64,000 nt of DNA from positions 1 through 64,000 of the forward strand of contig JASANC010001304.1 in NCBI GenBank assembly GCA_030248135.1, given 5' to 3'. The DNA comes from Theristus sp. LFF4_11. Taxonomy: Eukaryota > Nematoda > Chromadorea > Monhysterida > Xyalidae. Position 1 is the first letter of the stretch. The number at the start of each line of letters is the position of its first letter. The notes beneath the pieces were generated by a model that saw only the letters and a list, made by a program, of their open reading frames with translations, was not told where the DNA came from and searched no databases. Of the stretch, positions 1 to 12,100 are shown piece after piece. The translations under genes and the position numbers were made by a program.

Positions 1-3000
1 ACGTGTTTTCTTGGTTCTGAATGTATGTTTTTTTGCAAAACTTGTACGGTGTAACACTAAAACTCTGGACTCGGCTGTACAGAGAAACTGTTTAGACCCA
101 TGACGGTGACATTGAAACCTATGGTGATGCCTATTTGCTTTTTGTCACACTCACACGGTTGCTCTTTGGTTGTTCGGGTGGTTTTTCTGTTTGCTCATGT
201 CTGCATTTGAACCCATCATTATTGTGATCATAATGCGACAAGTTCAAATGAAGATGTGCAACTTTTTCACTTTTATTATTATTCCTTTGGAATGAAATAA
301 AACCTGGAGACAAATTTATTGAAAGGGTTTGCAGTCTTTGTTTTTTATACCCCTTATTTTTGGTCTTGTGGTCACTGAATTGTGGATGAATTATACTTTT
401 GTTTTCTGTTACTTTTTATGTTTGCAATTTGTATTTCAGAGTTTTTATGTAATTATTCGATGGGAAACTAGATTGCTTTCTCAGATCAAAATCTTACACA
501 CGTCCGTTCTGGGGTCATGCATTTTTCAAAAAAATGTACCTGATTTATTGTTGCTTCGGTGATTCTCAAATAATTTAAATAATAAACAAATACTTCACTT
601 GTGTGTAAATTTATGATTTGTTTGCACGAATGCACGTTTGCACGAATATCCAATGTGCTGCAATCAACTGCACCCGATGTGCATGTTCAAAAGACCATTT
701 CAAATTCGAAAGCAATGTTCCGCTCGAGTCAACTTCGGACTCTTTTTATAAAAAAATGTTCTGATATTTCACCTTGTCAAAAACGTTAAACCCACGGTGA
801 AACTAGTTTGCAACAATAGTAGCGAGAAAATAACTTGAGGTATGATCAAAAATTATGAGATACAACATTACGTCACGTCAGGTTTCATTTTTATCATTCC
901 AGATAAGCACCGATCCATGTTGTAACCTCGTGTTGAAATGCAATCGCGAAATCCACCCCGAAATTTTATGAATTTGTCTCGAAAAAATTCTCGCTTGACT
1001 GGGCATGGCCACGATTTAAAAAAATGAATTCAAATGTTGAATACCAGAGAAATGCCAACATCCACTTTGTACACGTTTTAACAGTTGTTTATTTCATAAG
1101 TAACAACAACATGGAACCGTTTTTTTATTGCTGTTCTGATAACGAATTTGTTTTGACTTGGTTCAGTTGGGTATCATGGAATTCATTCAACTGCGTAATC
1201 GTACATGCAAGTATGAATATATGTAATCATCGATTGTGCAACAGCATGTGTTTAATGTTGAATCGTGAAAACGTCCAGCTGTCTGGTCTCACTGGCCTAT
1301 ATACGGCAATAAGTGTATTCGAATATGCACTCACATGTAACTATGTGTGGCAAACAATAATAATAATATTATTTTATATAACTCGGTCACTGAAATCATG
1401 TTCAGACATACCTCACGTCGATTTCGATCGTTCGTTACTTGTTACATAATCAACATTGCGCATGCACATGAGATATGTACATATATGTATATACATGCCA
1501 ACATGTGTGTGTGCGCATTTATGTTTTGTTGTATTTTGCATCATGCAAAACTCGTATAAATTATAAATAAAAACTAATATATATGTGCTGAAAATCAAAT
1601 CGTCAATGTTTGTAATGGTCTACATATATGATGTTCACATGCTTGTGTTTCAAACACTGGAGTATGTAAACATTTCACTGTCACTCGCCTTTTTTCTCAT
1701 AAAAAGTGTAACAATCAACATTTTTTGCGGTTGGTGGTTGAATTTGAACACACTAAATCCTCTTCCAAAAACTGAAACGCTGCATCATGTGAAAACTAAA
1801 AGCACGTGCGTTTGTAGGTCTGTGTGTCTGTTTTTTCAAATGACAATCATGCACATTTTAAAATGAAACTTAATCTGATATTCGGATACTTTGCTGCATT
1901 GTTCACGTTCCACCTCTTGATTAAAAAAAACCCACACCAGAACATGTACATGTAAATGTTTTTTATATGCGGTAAAATATATTGTTATCAGAAATTTCAA
2001 AAAGCCAATGTATTTGAAAAAATTTAAAATTTCAAAAAATTCTTTTTTTTATGACGCATGCTATTTGAAGAAGCCGTAAACCTTAACATTGTGGTCCCAA
2101 TTTTTTCACATTAAATCACACAACCTAGTGCTTTTCTGCAGTTTTTTCCATGTTGTCTATGATCATATACTCAATTCAAGACATTCACAATTCACATATA
2201 ATTGATTCTTGTGTCACGTTCACATATCGCGGACACGGCATTCAAAATATGTATGTTGCATGTTCGTTTAAATCCAAACCATTCACACCCTTTTGGCTTC
2301 ATGGCAAAATAGGTTGACCCATGCATAGTCATATGAATCTTTGTAAAGACTTTCCATTCTTCGTGGTTTTGATTTTCAAGTGACTTTTCACCAGTTGCAC
2401 GTTTTCAGTGTATTCGGATTTCTAACACAACACACACACACATCTTTACAACAATCAATGAAAGAGAAAGTTACTACCAGAATATACCCGCGCATTTTCC
2501 TTTTTAACACACAAACCACATACATAAGTACATTAAGTTAGTAATAAGGATAAATGTTAAGTGGCAATTCAGTTGGGTAGTCCGTTATTCTCGACGCCCG
2601 TCGAGTCCAAATGCTGAAATTTCGCGCGCACTGTGTGTGTTTGCTCACCACGCAGACACGTGCGTGTATCAGTCATGTCATGATTATTTGAAAACGAGCA
2701 GACAGAAAGAAGAGAACGGGTGGGTTGAGAGAAAACAAATCCGACAAAAAAGTACATACGTCCGACTAAATACATAGCACGCGAAAGTACAAAAACACCA
2801 CATGCGTCGGACTAAGAAGAGAACGGCGATTTTCGGAGATGGCTGAGAAGAAGGAAAAACTACGAAACGCCAAGACACGAGACATTGTCAAGGATGATTT
2901 TTTCAAGATGAGATGAAAACGCAACGAAGCGTCGGAACAACAACGTGAAGACAGTCGTTAATGATTCAATTAACCGGTATCGATTGATTTCAACCGTAAT

Positions 3001-3053
3001 TGTTACGTCCATTCGATTGAACGTACGATCAAAGTCGTGATCGCTGGTGCGCC
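1..3053. other. Gene-poor AT-rich flank
   Basis: I see no exon with recognisable protein similarity on either strand. The stretch is AT-rich with short TG/TATA-like simple runs, and its open frames are short with no coding-like composition. The last few hundred bases probably hold the promoter and 5' UTR of the metalloprotease gene that starts at 3054. A 3' UTR of an unseen gene to the left cannot be excluded. Confidence 0.5.
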
Positions 3054-3107
3054 ATGCGCGGCGCAACCGAGTCGACGAGCGTTCTGGCCGTTTCGCTCTT
3101 TGTGCTG
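3054..3107 (+). CDS. Putative signal-peptide exon of the ADAMTS gene
   Basis: ATG at 3054 opens an 18-codon exon whose product is hydrophobic after a short polar start (LAVSLFVL). It ends in phase 0 at a weak GTTGGT donor, which matches the phase-0 acceptor at 3397, so the hydrophobic core would run into the prodomain sequence SCDAA. Without splicing the frame stays hydrophobic for a further stretch and then stops. No other nearby exon would supply the secretion signal this family needs, but the donor is poor, so a different first exon is possible. Confidence 0.5.
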
Positions 3108-6100
3108 GTTGGTGTCATCTTGTTTTTTTCACTTTCGTTTCGGTTTTTTGTTACATGACATTTTTTGAAGTGAAGTACAATACTTGTGTAATGTATTTTG
3201 GATTTTGGCATTCCAATGTTCGTTCACTGTTTTAACATCCGTTCGTTGAATCACGTGGTAATCTACTTATCACCCGTCGACAAGATGTTCAATTCTTTCT
3301 TTTGTGTAGATGTCGAAATTTCGGTGGCTCTTGTCATGTTTGTCAGTCACAATCACGAACAAAAACTTGAACCACATGATTTTTTTAAATTTTCAGTCCT
3401 GCGATGCCGCCATCCATCATCGTCTCGCGAAACGCGAGCTCGTACAGATGTTCGGCGTTAACGAGCATCACGCTGTGCCGCCGTACGAGTACGCGGCGTT
3501 ACACGACGTTGGCGAACATGAAAACAAGCATTCAAATTCCGATTCCGAACGCATTACACCGACGAGAAGACTGCAGTTGCGCACGAAAAACAAGCTGTTT
3601 AAAGTGGAACTGCAACGAAACGAGAAACTCGTCTCGCCGAGCGTCCGATCGTACGTGCGAGATGGCGCGAGCTCGCGAGCGTTCGTCGACCGCCTTCCGT
3701 ACTCCAGTCATTGTCATTACGTCGGCCGTGCGAGCAGTCACGAGAACGCAAGCGTTGCGATGTCGCTCTGCGATTCGTGGGTGCGTTTTTTGAATGTTTG
3801 TCATTGATTCCATGTTGATGGTGTTTGTGTATATGTGTATATGTGGTGCTTTTTGTGTTCTCGATTAATAATAATCTTGCTTCGTTTCGTATCTTTGATT
3901 TGCATTTTTTACGTTTCCCGCCGACTCGTCAGACAATGAGAACAGGTTGCGCATGTTTTCAAGGGCACGCAGGTGTTTTTTTCTTGTTCGGACACGGAAT
4001 TTGCGTGGTGTCTGTTTGTTTTCGAGACAATTTCATGATCTTTTCGACAGAAAACCGCAGAAAAAACGACATTGAGCACATTTGTGCGCCACTCATTTCC
4101 GTCAATCAATCAGTAAATAAAAATACAGATCGAAAATGTACGTCAATCGCGGCGTTTGTATCAGTGAAAGTCGTGACTTTCAATTTCACACCGAATTTAT
4201 TTCGGATGTTTTTATTTCTACAACATTTTTATAGCGTCGGTGTGCATCTCATTTCGGGAATGCACGTTTGCTCGAGCGTCCCGCGCAATTTGATGCGCAC
4301 AATTTTTATTTAGTGAATGGATGAAACAATGTCAAGTGCAGGACCTTATTAGATGTGCAGAGACTTTCGCTTTTTTTCATGGAAAAACGTATTTTCAGCA
4401 CAGTTTACTTTTCTTGCGCTTACACATTAACTGGCCACATGTTTGTAGATTATCCGGTTTTTGGTACGAGATGAAACTCGGAATTGCGTTTTCCATGTGC
4501 GTGGTCACGTCAGTGTGGATGGCTTTGATTAATTGGATGAACACGGAGAAAATGAGTTTCACTTTCAACCTTCGTCCGATTCATTCTGGCCCTTTATGTT
4601 TGATATCTCATTGTTTGTTAAAATTCATGATTTTTTGCGCTAAATTGCTTTGTCTAAGTGTTGAAAATTGTGTGTGGAAGTGTGAACATTCTGCTACGCA
4701 ATTGTGGAAGTGTTACAGTCGAAAGTGGAGTGATGCACGCATTAAAAACACATGCGGTTTCTCCAGCATTGCCAATGCAAATGGCAAAGAGAAAGCGCAG
4801 ATCACTGCTATTATGAAAGCGTATTTCCATTGACGTCACAGAACAAGCGGAACAGTTTTGTGACATTTCGGATGCTGTTGTGTAATGTGGTTTTATTTTA
4901 AAAACGAAAAATTATTTGCACCCCGAAATGGGATGGGGTAAGTGTTGCTGGTTTGGTTAACGAGAGTCAAGAATGGAATTTGTACAAGGAACACACGTGC
5001 AACGCAACACTTTCCATGAGCAGTAAAGCATGCCTTTTTAACCCTGTCACTTTTTTCCGCACAACACAGAGCATGCGAAACTTTGAATTGCAGTAAGACG
5101 TACGAATGTATCGGGTTTGTTCAAAATCAACATCCCATTTGTGGCTAAATAGGATTTTATCTTGTAACCCGAGCCCTTGTTTTTCTGCGAAAACAAGTGA
5201 CAGGTTTAAACGAACATACTGTATGTACTCATTCAACTTCACAATAACATTGCGTGCCTTTGTAAAAAAACAGACAAACAACGCAGACAATGCGTCATTT
5301 CGTCACCGCCAGAATTTCCGACAACTCCAAAAAACACCCTCCGATTAAAAAAAATCGCCAATTTCAGCGCGCCGGCACCATCGTGATGCCCGACCACTTT
5401 CTCATGATCGCACCGCTGCCCGAGCGCCTGCACGCGGAGGCGTCCGTCCTTGCTTCTCAGCCGAACTCCACACATTTGATCTTCAAACGTTCGGCGAATC
5501 TACTCGACCACCATCACCGGCACCATTTGCATCCGCGTTTCGGTGGCTTCCAGAAGCGCACTGGCAGGCCGGTGTTTGAGGACCACAAGCAGCTGCACAC
5601 GGACGCCACGGAGGAGGGCGGCTTCTGTGGTGCCATGGACGGTTGGTGGATTTGGGTGCACTAGGGTTACAGAGAAAGGCCAGCTTTCAAGCTTGAATCA
5701 CAGCGGTGCATGGAGTCAGATTTATGTGGGTATCAGCCGAACTTTTGGGAAAGTTTAGCCGCCGATGGTCTTCACTGGACTGGATTGATTGCTGGCTTTT
5801 TTGGGGGTACAAAGTGCCGTTTACTGTGGCGCAGTCTTGGACGCACCAATAGGCGTCGAGTGGTCAATCTGCTCACAGATTAACAGTTGCCATGAGAACT
5901 GTGCGTTAAACGGTACGGGGTTGAAGTTGTTTCGCTTGTCTTGTGCTTTAGCTTAGCACTGCACATTTTTGTTCAAAAATTTTCATTGCGATTATGAAGG
6001 GTAATCAGTTTATAATTGTTGTTTCTAAGTTCTTGTCCAAGTATCCAGTTGATTTGCAGTGCAGCATTTCCATGTATACAATAAATACCGTACAGGTACA

Positions 6101-9100
6101 GACAATAAATAATTCAAAAATCGTTTTGACATTTTTCAATCAATGAAAAACAAAACCACCAATTATTCACGTCACCCGCATGCCCGCGCACACAATTAAT
6201 CACACGCACAGCTGTTCTATTCGCTTGTTTTCGATCTTCGTTTCAGACAAGAGCAGCGTGGTTTCAGAGCTCAACTACACGATGCCGTCGGAGCAGGCGG
6301 CGACGTTACACTCGTTGCCGTTCTTTCTGCCGTCGCTGGACGCGATGACCATGGAGGTGTCGTTGTTCATGGACGCCGAGCTGTACGAGCATTTTGTCGC
6401 GCAGTTCGGCGACAGAGACGCCGAGCGAAAGTTGACCGACTTCGCGCTAGCGCTGATCAATCACGTTTGTTCTGTTTTGTTTTTGCTTGTCTAGTCAGTC
6501 GTTTTAAATCTATAGTCAAGTTCTTTCGTTCAATCTATATAGTCGCTCTCTAAATTATTGGCAATCAGCGGATTGGTTGGTGATCAGTGATCACGTGATG
6601 CATGCGTTTATTGTGCACGCATTGCTGTAGAGGCGCAGTCTGTCCTCGTCCTGCACAGCACGCATGCATCACGTGATCACCAACCAATCACAGCTGATTG
6701 CCTATAATTTGGAGTTCGGCTGTAGTTAATTGTTTCATGATGGAAAGTCTTTTTTTTTGAAAACCCTGTTTTTCATATCGTATTGCTTTCAGGTGCACGT
6801 TCTTTACCAGCAAGGCACGATGCAGCCAGTGATCGATCTGGTGCTGGTGCGATTCGAGATCTGGAAAACGCAACCGGTTGGTTATTGCTTTTTGGGCGTC
6901 CTTTGAAAACCTTTTGGGTGTCATTCATGTTTGCGCATGAAGCATCGAAGCTGCTTTGACGAATGAGAACGCTGCTTGCAGGCAGAGCTTGATCGTCATC
7001 GCCACCGAAACGGGCAAGCGCAGCAACTGCTGAACGCGTTTTGCAATTATCAAGCAAGCGTGAATCCCGGCGACGACTTATCAAACGCGCATCACTGGGA
7101 TCACTCGATTCTGCTCACCGGGTATTCACAATCTGTGCAGTCGAACTCTAAATTATAGGCAATCAGCTGATTGGTTGGTGATATCACGTGATCCATGCAT
7201 TTCGTGCAGGACAGACACTTCGCATCCGCTGCAATAATGCTCGCACAGCAAAGCGTGTGCATCACGTGATCACCAACCAATCAGCTGATTGCCTATACTC
7301 AAAGGTTCGACTGTGTAATGGAGTGGTACTCTTCGTTTAAAATATGACACGTCAGCTTACTGTCGGCACGCATAACAGAGACTTTTTGAAGAGAGTACTG
7401 TTCATGCTGCACAACTAACTGTGAAACTTGTATGGACAATGTGACCAATCCACCGAACAACTGTGGGCAATGTGGGTTGTTGGTGGTTGTGTCTGTGATG
7501 AACGAACGAACGGTGATTTTAGGCAACGTTTTTAGCCATGGCTAACCCAGAAAAGCGTACAGGACGCCGTCGAGTAGGGCGCCCACTGAGTTTTCTCTGT
7601 CATGCAGTGCCCGTACACCCCTCGGCGGGGCTCGATGCCCCAGCGTGCCTAAACCTAAAACACTCAACAAAATCCCGCCAGACAACGCCGAAGCTTCTCT
7701 TTGCCGCACGGTTGCAGTTTCGACATCTACCACTCGACGACCAGCGTCGCGGGCGTGGCGCCCGTGGCGCGCATGTGCGATCCGCAGTACTCGTGCTCGC
7801 TGGTGGAGGGCATGCATCTCGGCAGATCGTTTGTGCTCGCGCACGAGATGGGACACAAGTACTGTTGGCTGGTTGCCTTTTTTCGGTCACTTTTTTTTAA
7901 AAATTGTAATTTTTGAACTGAACTTGCAATGAGTCAAAATGGTTGTGAGTTGGCAAGGGTGCTTTTACCCAGACAACTATATATTGAGGTTGATTGCCGA
8001 AAATACACATCGTAGTGGTTTCAGTTCGATCGATACCTCAAGTTTGAAAAATTGTGTGACACTTGGCATTTTTTTCAAGTAAAGTTGACTTATGTGTGAT
8101 ATAAGATCTTAACAACTTTTTTTTACTTTTTTTACTTGGAGTGAACTGCTCTGTGTTTCTCTGCTCACAGTCTCGGCATGGTGCACGACGGTGTGCAAAA
8201 TCTGTGCGACCGCGCGTGCTGTCTGATGTCGCCCGTGAACGGCGCCGGCAAGACGACCTGGTCGACATGCTCCGTGCGAGAGTTGAACGCGTACTTGATG
8301 TCGTTGGAGTGGGTGCTCGTTTGTTTGTGTATTGTATTATGTGTGTTTGTAGAGCTGTGTTTATGTTTCTAAGCATACGAAATACAGTATTTTACTTCGC
8401 CGTCGATCATCTGTATTTTTCAATGATTTGGCTGCGGTATTAACCGACGAGGAAATATGTATTGGATCGTAAGCAGCCCAGATCCGAATTCCGGTGCCTT
8501 CGGGTTTGAAAGGAGAGTGCTGTGAAAAAGCAAACCCGCACCATGCAGCCTCTTTGAGTTTCTCTTCCACCGCACGCAGGCGACCGGGTTTCTCGCGGAA
8601 CTGTCTGCAAGACTCCGTGCTGAGCGGCCTGCACAGTCACGACCACAACAGCGACCCCAGGCTGCCCGGTCAGCGGTTCACCGCCGACGAGCAATGCGCC
8701 TACTTCTGGGGACGTGACTACCGCAAGGAGATACCGGCTGGCAGATCGCTTGAGGTGACTCTTCAAAGGGTGTTGCGCGATTGATTAGTAACTCGGAGAT
8801 TTTGAAATTGAGGAAACTTTAAACTGGTAAACTTTTGGATTAGTAAACTAGTAAATAGTAAAATTTGTTTCCAGCAGTCAACTTGTGGATTCAATTCGTT
8901 TCCACTGTTTGTTTCAGAGTATCTGCCGGATACTGTGGTGCGGAAACGGGGGACCAACGATCTCAACGGCACACCCTGCGCTCGAAGGCACTTGGTGTGG
9001 CGGAAACCGGGTCAGTCGTCTTGTGTTTGGGACTGGGGGACAATAGAGGACTGCGCAGTTCTAAATATTTTAAGCAAATCGCAAAAGGCAAAGGCGACTC

Positions 9101-12100
9101 ACTGATTGGTCGCACCAAGTAGATGCAGCCAATCAGCCAATCAGCAAGCACAAAGCATTTGCTGAAAAAAACCGTTTCGATACTTTGCCAGCGTTTTCAA
9201 CGTGTAGTGTTCCAACTTCGACAAACGTTTGCTCACTCACTTACTCAAAAAAACTCGTTTACTTAATAAAAAAGAAAAGAAAAAAGAATAAAAAGCCAAC
9301 CGGTCACAGTGGTGTCGTTTCGGCTCGTGCACGGATTGGCCGGGGCACGCGGCGACGACGCCCGTCGACGGTCAGTGGTCGTCGTGGTCGACCGCACACG
9401 GCAGCACCGTCTGCTCCGAGTGCAAAGTGATCCAAGGACTCAGACTCAGACGGCAGTACAGGCGATGTGACGATCCGGCGTACGTGTTCATTCAGTTTTT
9501 CTATCGTATCCCACAGCCCCCGATTGTTTCGTTTTGTTTGAAAGCTTTGCGGTTCGCTGTGTCGCTGTTCTGTACCAAAAACGCGTAATTTTTTTCAACG
9601 AAAACAGAAACAAGCGCATCGTTTCGGAATTGTTCAAAAGCACCCCTTAGCGATTTATCACCTGATAAGCACTTTGTTTTACTTGTTTGACAATGTTTTT
9701 CTTTGTATTAGTTTTCATATTTCGAACGGAACTGAACCAAAGTTGCGTTGAGACTGGTCGGTATACCATCACGGAATACCGAAGTCAGAAGTTGAGAATA
9801 CTAATGCCTTTATTTTGTCGAGAAATTTTCGACGGATTTTCACGGCACCACACACACACCTTACACAGACCGAACAACGGCGGCGCAGAGTGCGACGGCT
9901 CGGCCGTTCGCGGCATCGTGTGCCCGTCGCCCATTGGCGGCACGACGAACAGTGCGGACTGCTCCGGATTCACGCATCAGGTCTGCAGTAAAAAACAAAC
10001 TGATGATGACTCTGAAAGTTTGCACATTGGTGCAATCAAACTTTAAATTGGCAATCAGCTGATTGGTTGGTCATGCACGTGATGCATATGCTTACCTGTT
10101 AGGCGGAGTCTGTTCTGCATAGAATTCACATGGTCAGCAACCAATCGGCCGATTGCCTATAATTTAGAGTTAGACTGTAGTTTATTTATTTTTGAAAAAT
10201 TTACTCAACAAGCTCACGTTTTGAACATTTTTAAAAACAACACAGATGTACGGCGACCGACTGTGCGCCGCGTTCCGGCATGATCCGGTCAGCCCAGACC
10301 GCGATCTCGATGGCACTTCTTATACACGTGCTTGAAGAATTTTGTTTTTACAGTTCTTTCAAGTTTTCATTTTTTTGAAGAAATAACTTTCATTTTTGCA
10401 CTCTAACGTTTCGGAAGTCCGCTCACATTCTTCTCTGCAGACCCGGAGTCGCCATGCAAGGTGTGGTGTCAGTTGTCCGGGACTCAGTTGATACGAAACA
10501 AGGCGATATTTCCCGATGGAACCGCGTGCGGTGCTGAGCGATACTGCGTTAATGGCGAATGCTTGGTGAGATGCATTGTGCATGGTGTTGTTTCTTTTTG
10601 GCAATTCAAAATCGCCTAAGTAACTCGGTCCTATTTAAGGGACTCGGATCATAATGCCAATTTTGAATTACCGCTCCATACACGAACTGCTTACCTATAT
10701 CTATGCGCGCATTGTGTCTCGGAACCGAAACAAAAAAATACACCATTGTGAACACACTGTAACTGCAGGCGCTGGCTTGCGACGGCGATGCGGTCGTTGA
10801 GAATCAGCTGTACGACTGTCCGTCGACGCGTTTGGCGCGTGCGTCACCGACTTGGCGGGAGTGGGCCGCCTGGACGCCGTGCAGTGTCACGTGTGGCAGT
10901 GGCCAGAGGGCACGACATCGACTGTGCACGACCGCGGAGGGGGCAATCAAGGTGAGGCATGACCGGTTGCTGTTGTTAAGTTGCTGGAAAAAGCGTACAA
11001 ACAAGCAGTTGTTGTTAATTGCTGCAACAAATGTATCAGCTGTTGTTGTTGTTGTTCATTGCTGCTAACCTGTTCTTCCCTCCCGGTGCAATGCGGTGGT
11101 GTTTCAACAGTTTATCATCACGTTTATCTGGTTACAGTCACGTTACTAACTCAGAGATCACAGCAGCGCGTTATCAACACTTTCTGCCATAAAACTCGAC
11201 CGTCCATGTGTCTCCAATTTGTGTGGTTGCTCAAAATTTTGAAAACCGATTGAGGCGTCATCGGAAAAGTTTTTGTGACCATGAGTAGCACTGAAGGCCT
11301 CGACTAGCGCCCGTGGCCTTCTTTCACCGAAACATACCGTTTTTTACTATTCTTCAAAAATCGCCCCCACCATCATGTGCGTTTAGCCGTGCCTACATTG
11401 CTCAGGCCGGGTGTCCCGGTGCGTCGAGCGAGCACGAGGAGTGCCACCTGGCACACTGCGCGCACTGGTCGGTCTGGGGCGACTGGTCTGCCTGCTCGGT
11501 CAGCTGCGGCGAGCACAGCGTCCGCGTTCGATCCCGATCCTGCAGCGCCGGCGTCTCGTGCAAAGGTTAGAAGGGGCGCAGTTGAAGTCCTCGAACGTGA
11601 CACTACTACTGCTTAGTAGTGGTTGTAGTAATAGCACTTTACTTTGAATGACTTTACTTCTCACTTTTTATTGTCAGACGAGAGACCTCGTAAATGGTCT
11701 CCGTTCGTCATGGGGTCATCCAGAGCCTGCCTCTGCGGGTTTACAATGTCCGTGGTGCCGCAGCCGCACAGTGAAACGATGTCAAGTCTGATAGTTTAAA
11801 CCGATTTTTGCCGACGAGAAAACCGGAAAGTTTCTTCGTGTCCAGGGAGCAGTCTAGAGCGCGAGTCTTGTTCGGTGCCGGCGTGCGTCCGCTGGGGCGA
11901 ATGGGCGCTCTGGAGTGCGTGCTCGGCGTCGTGCGGGCGTGGGCACAAGTCGCGCATGCGCGTCTGTTCGTCCGGCAACAATTGCGTCGGACACAAGGAG
12001 GAGGTCGACCAGTGCACCGAACAGGTGAGACTGCGGGTTTTCTGCAAGTGCACTGCTGTAATTGCACAGAATGCCATGCGGTCTACGGTCACGGTACTAC

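Larger units (their letters stand above)
6247..8308 (+). other. ADAMTS reprolysin catalytic domain exons
   Basis: Exons 6247-6464, 6793-6876, 6982-7121, 7718-7858 and 8171-8308 encode the metalloprotease domain from MEVSLFMDAELYEHFV to the Met-turn. The zinc site HEMGH | NLGMVHDG is split by a phase-2 intron between 7858 and 8171. All three zinc ligands and the catalytic Glu of HExxHxxGxxH are present, followed by CCLMSP as the Met-turn, so the enzyme should be active. The long introns carry two copies of a palindromic MITE (6540-6722, 7138-7313) and a degraded SINE just before the active-site exon. Confidence 0.9.

Noticed and set aside
11373..11603. Open frames antisense to and overlapping the TSP1 exons
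   Set aside because: They are shadows of GC-rich coding exons; no motif and no independent splice support.
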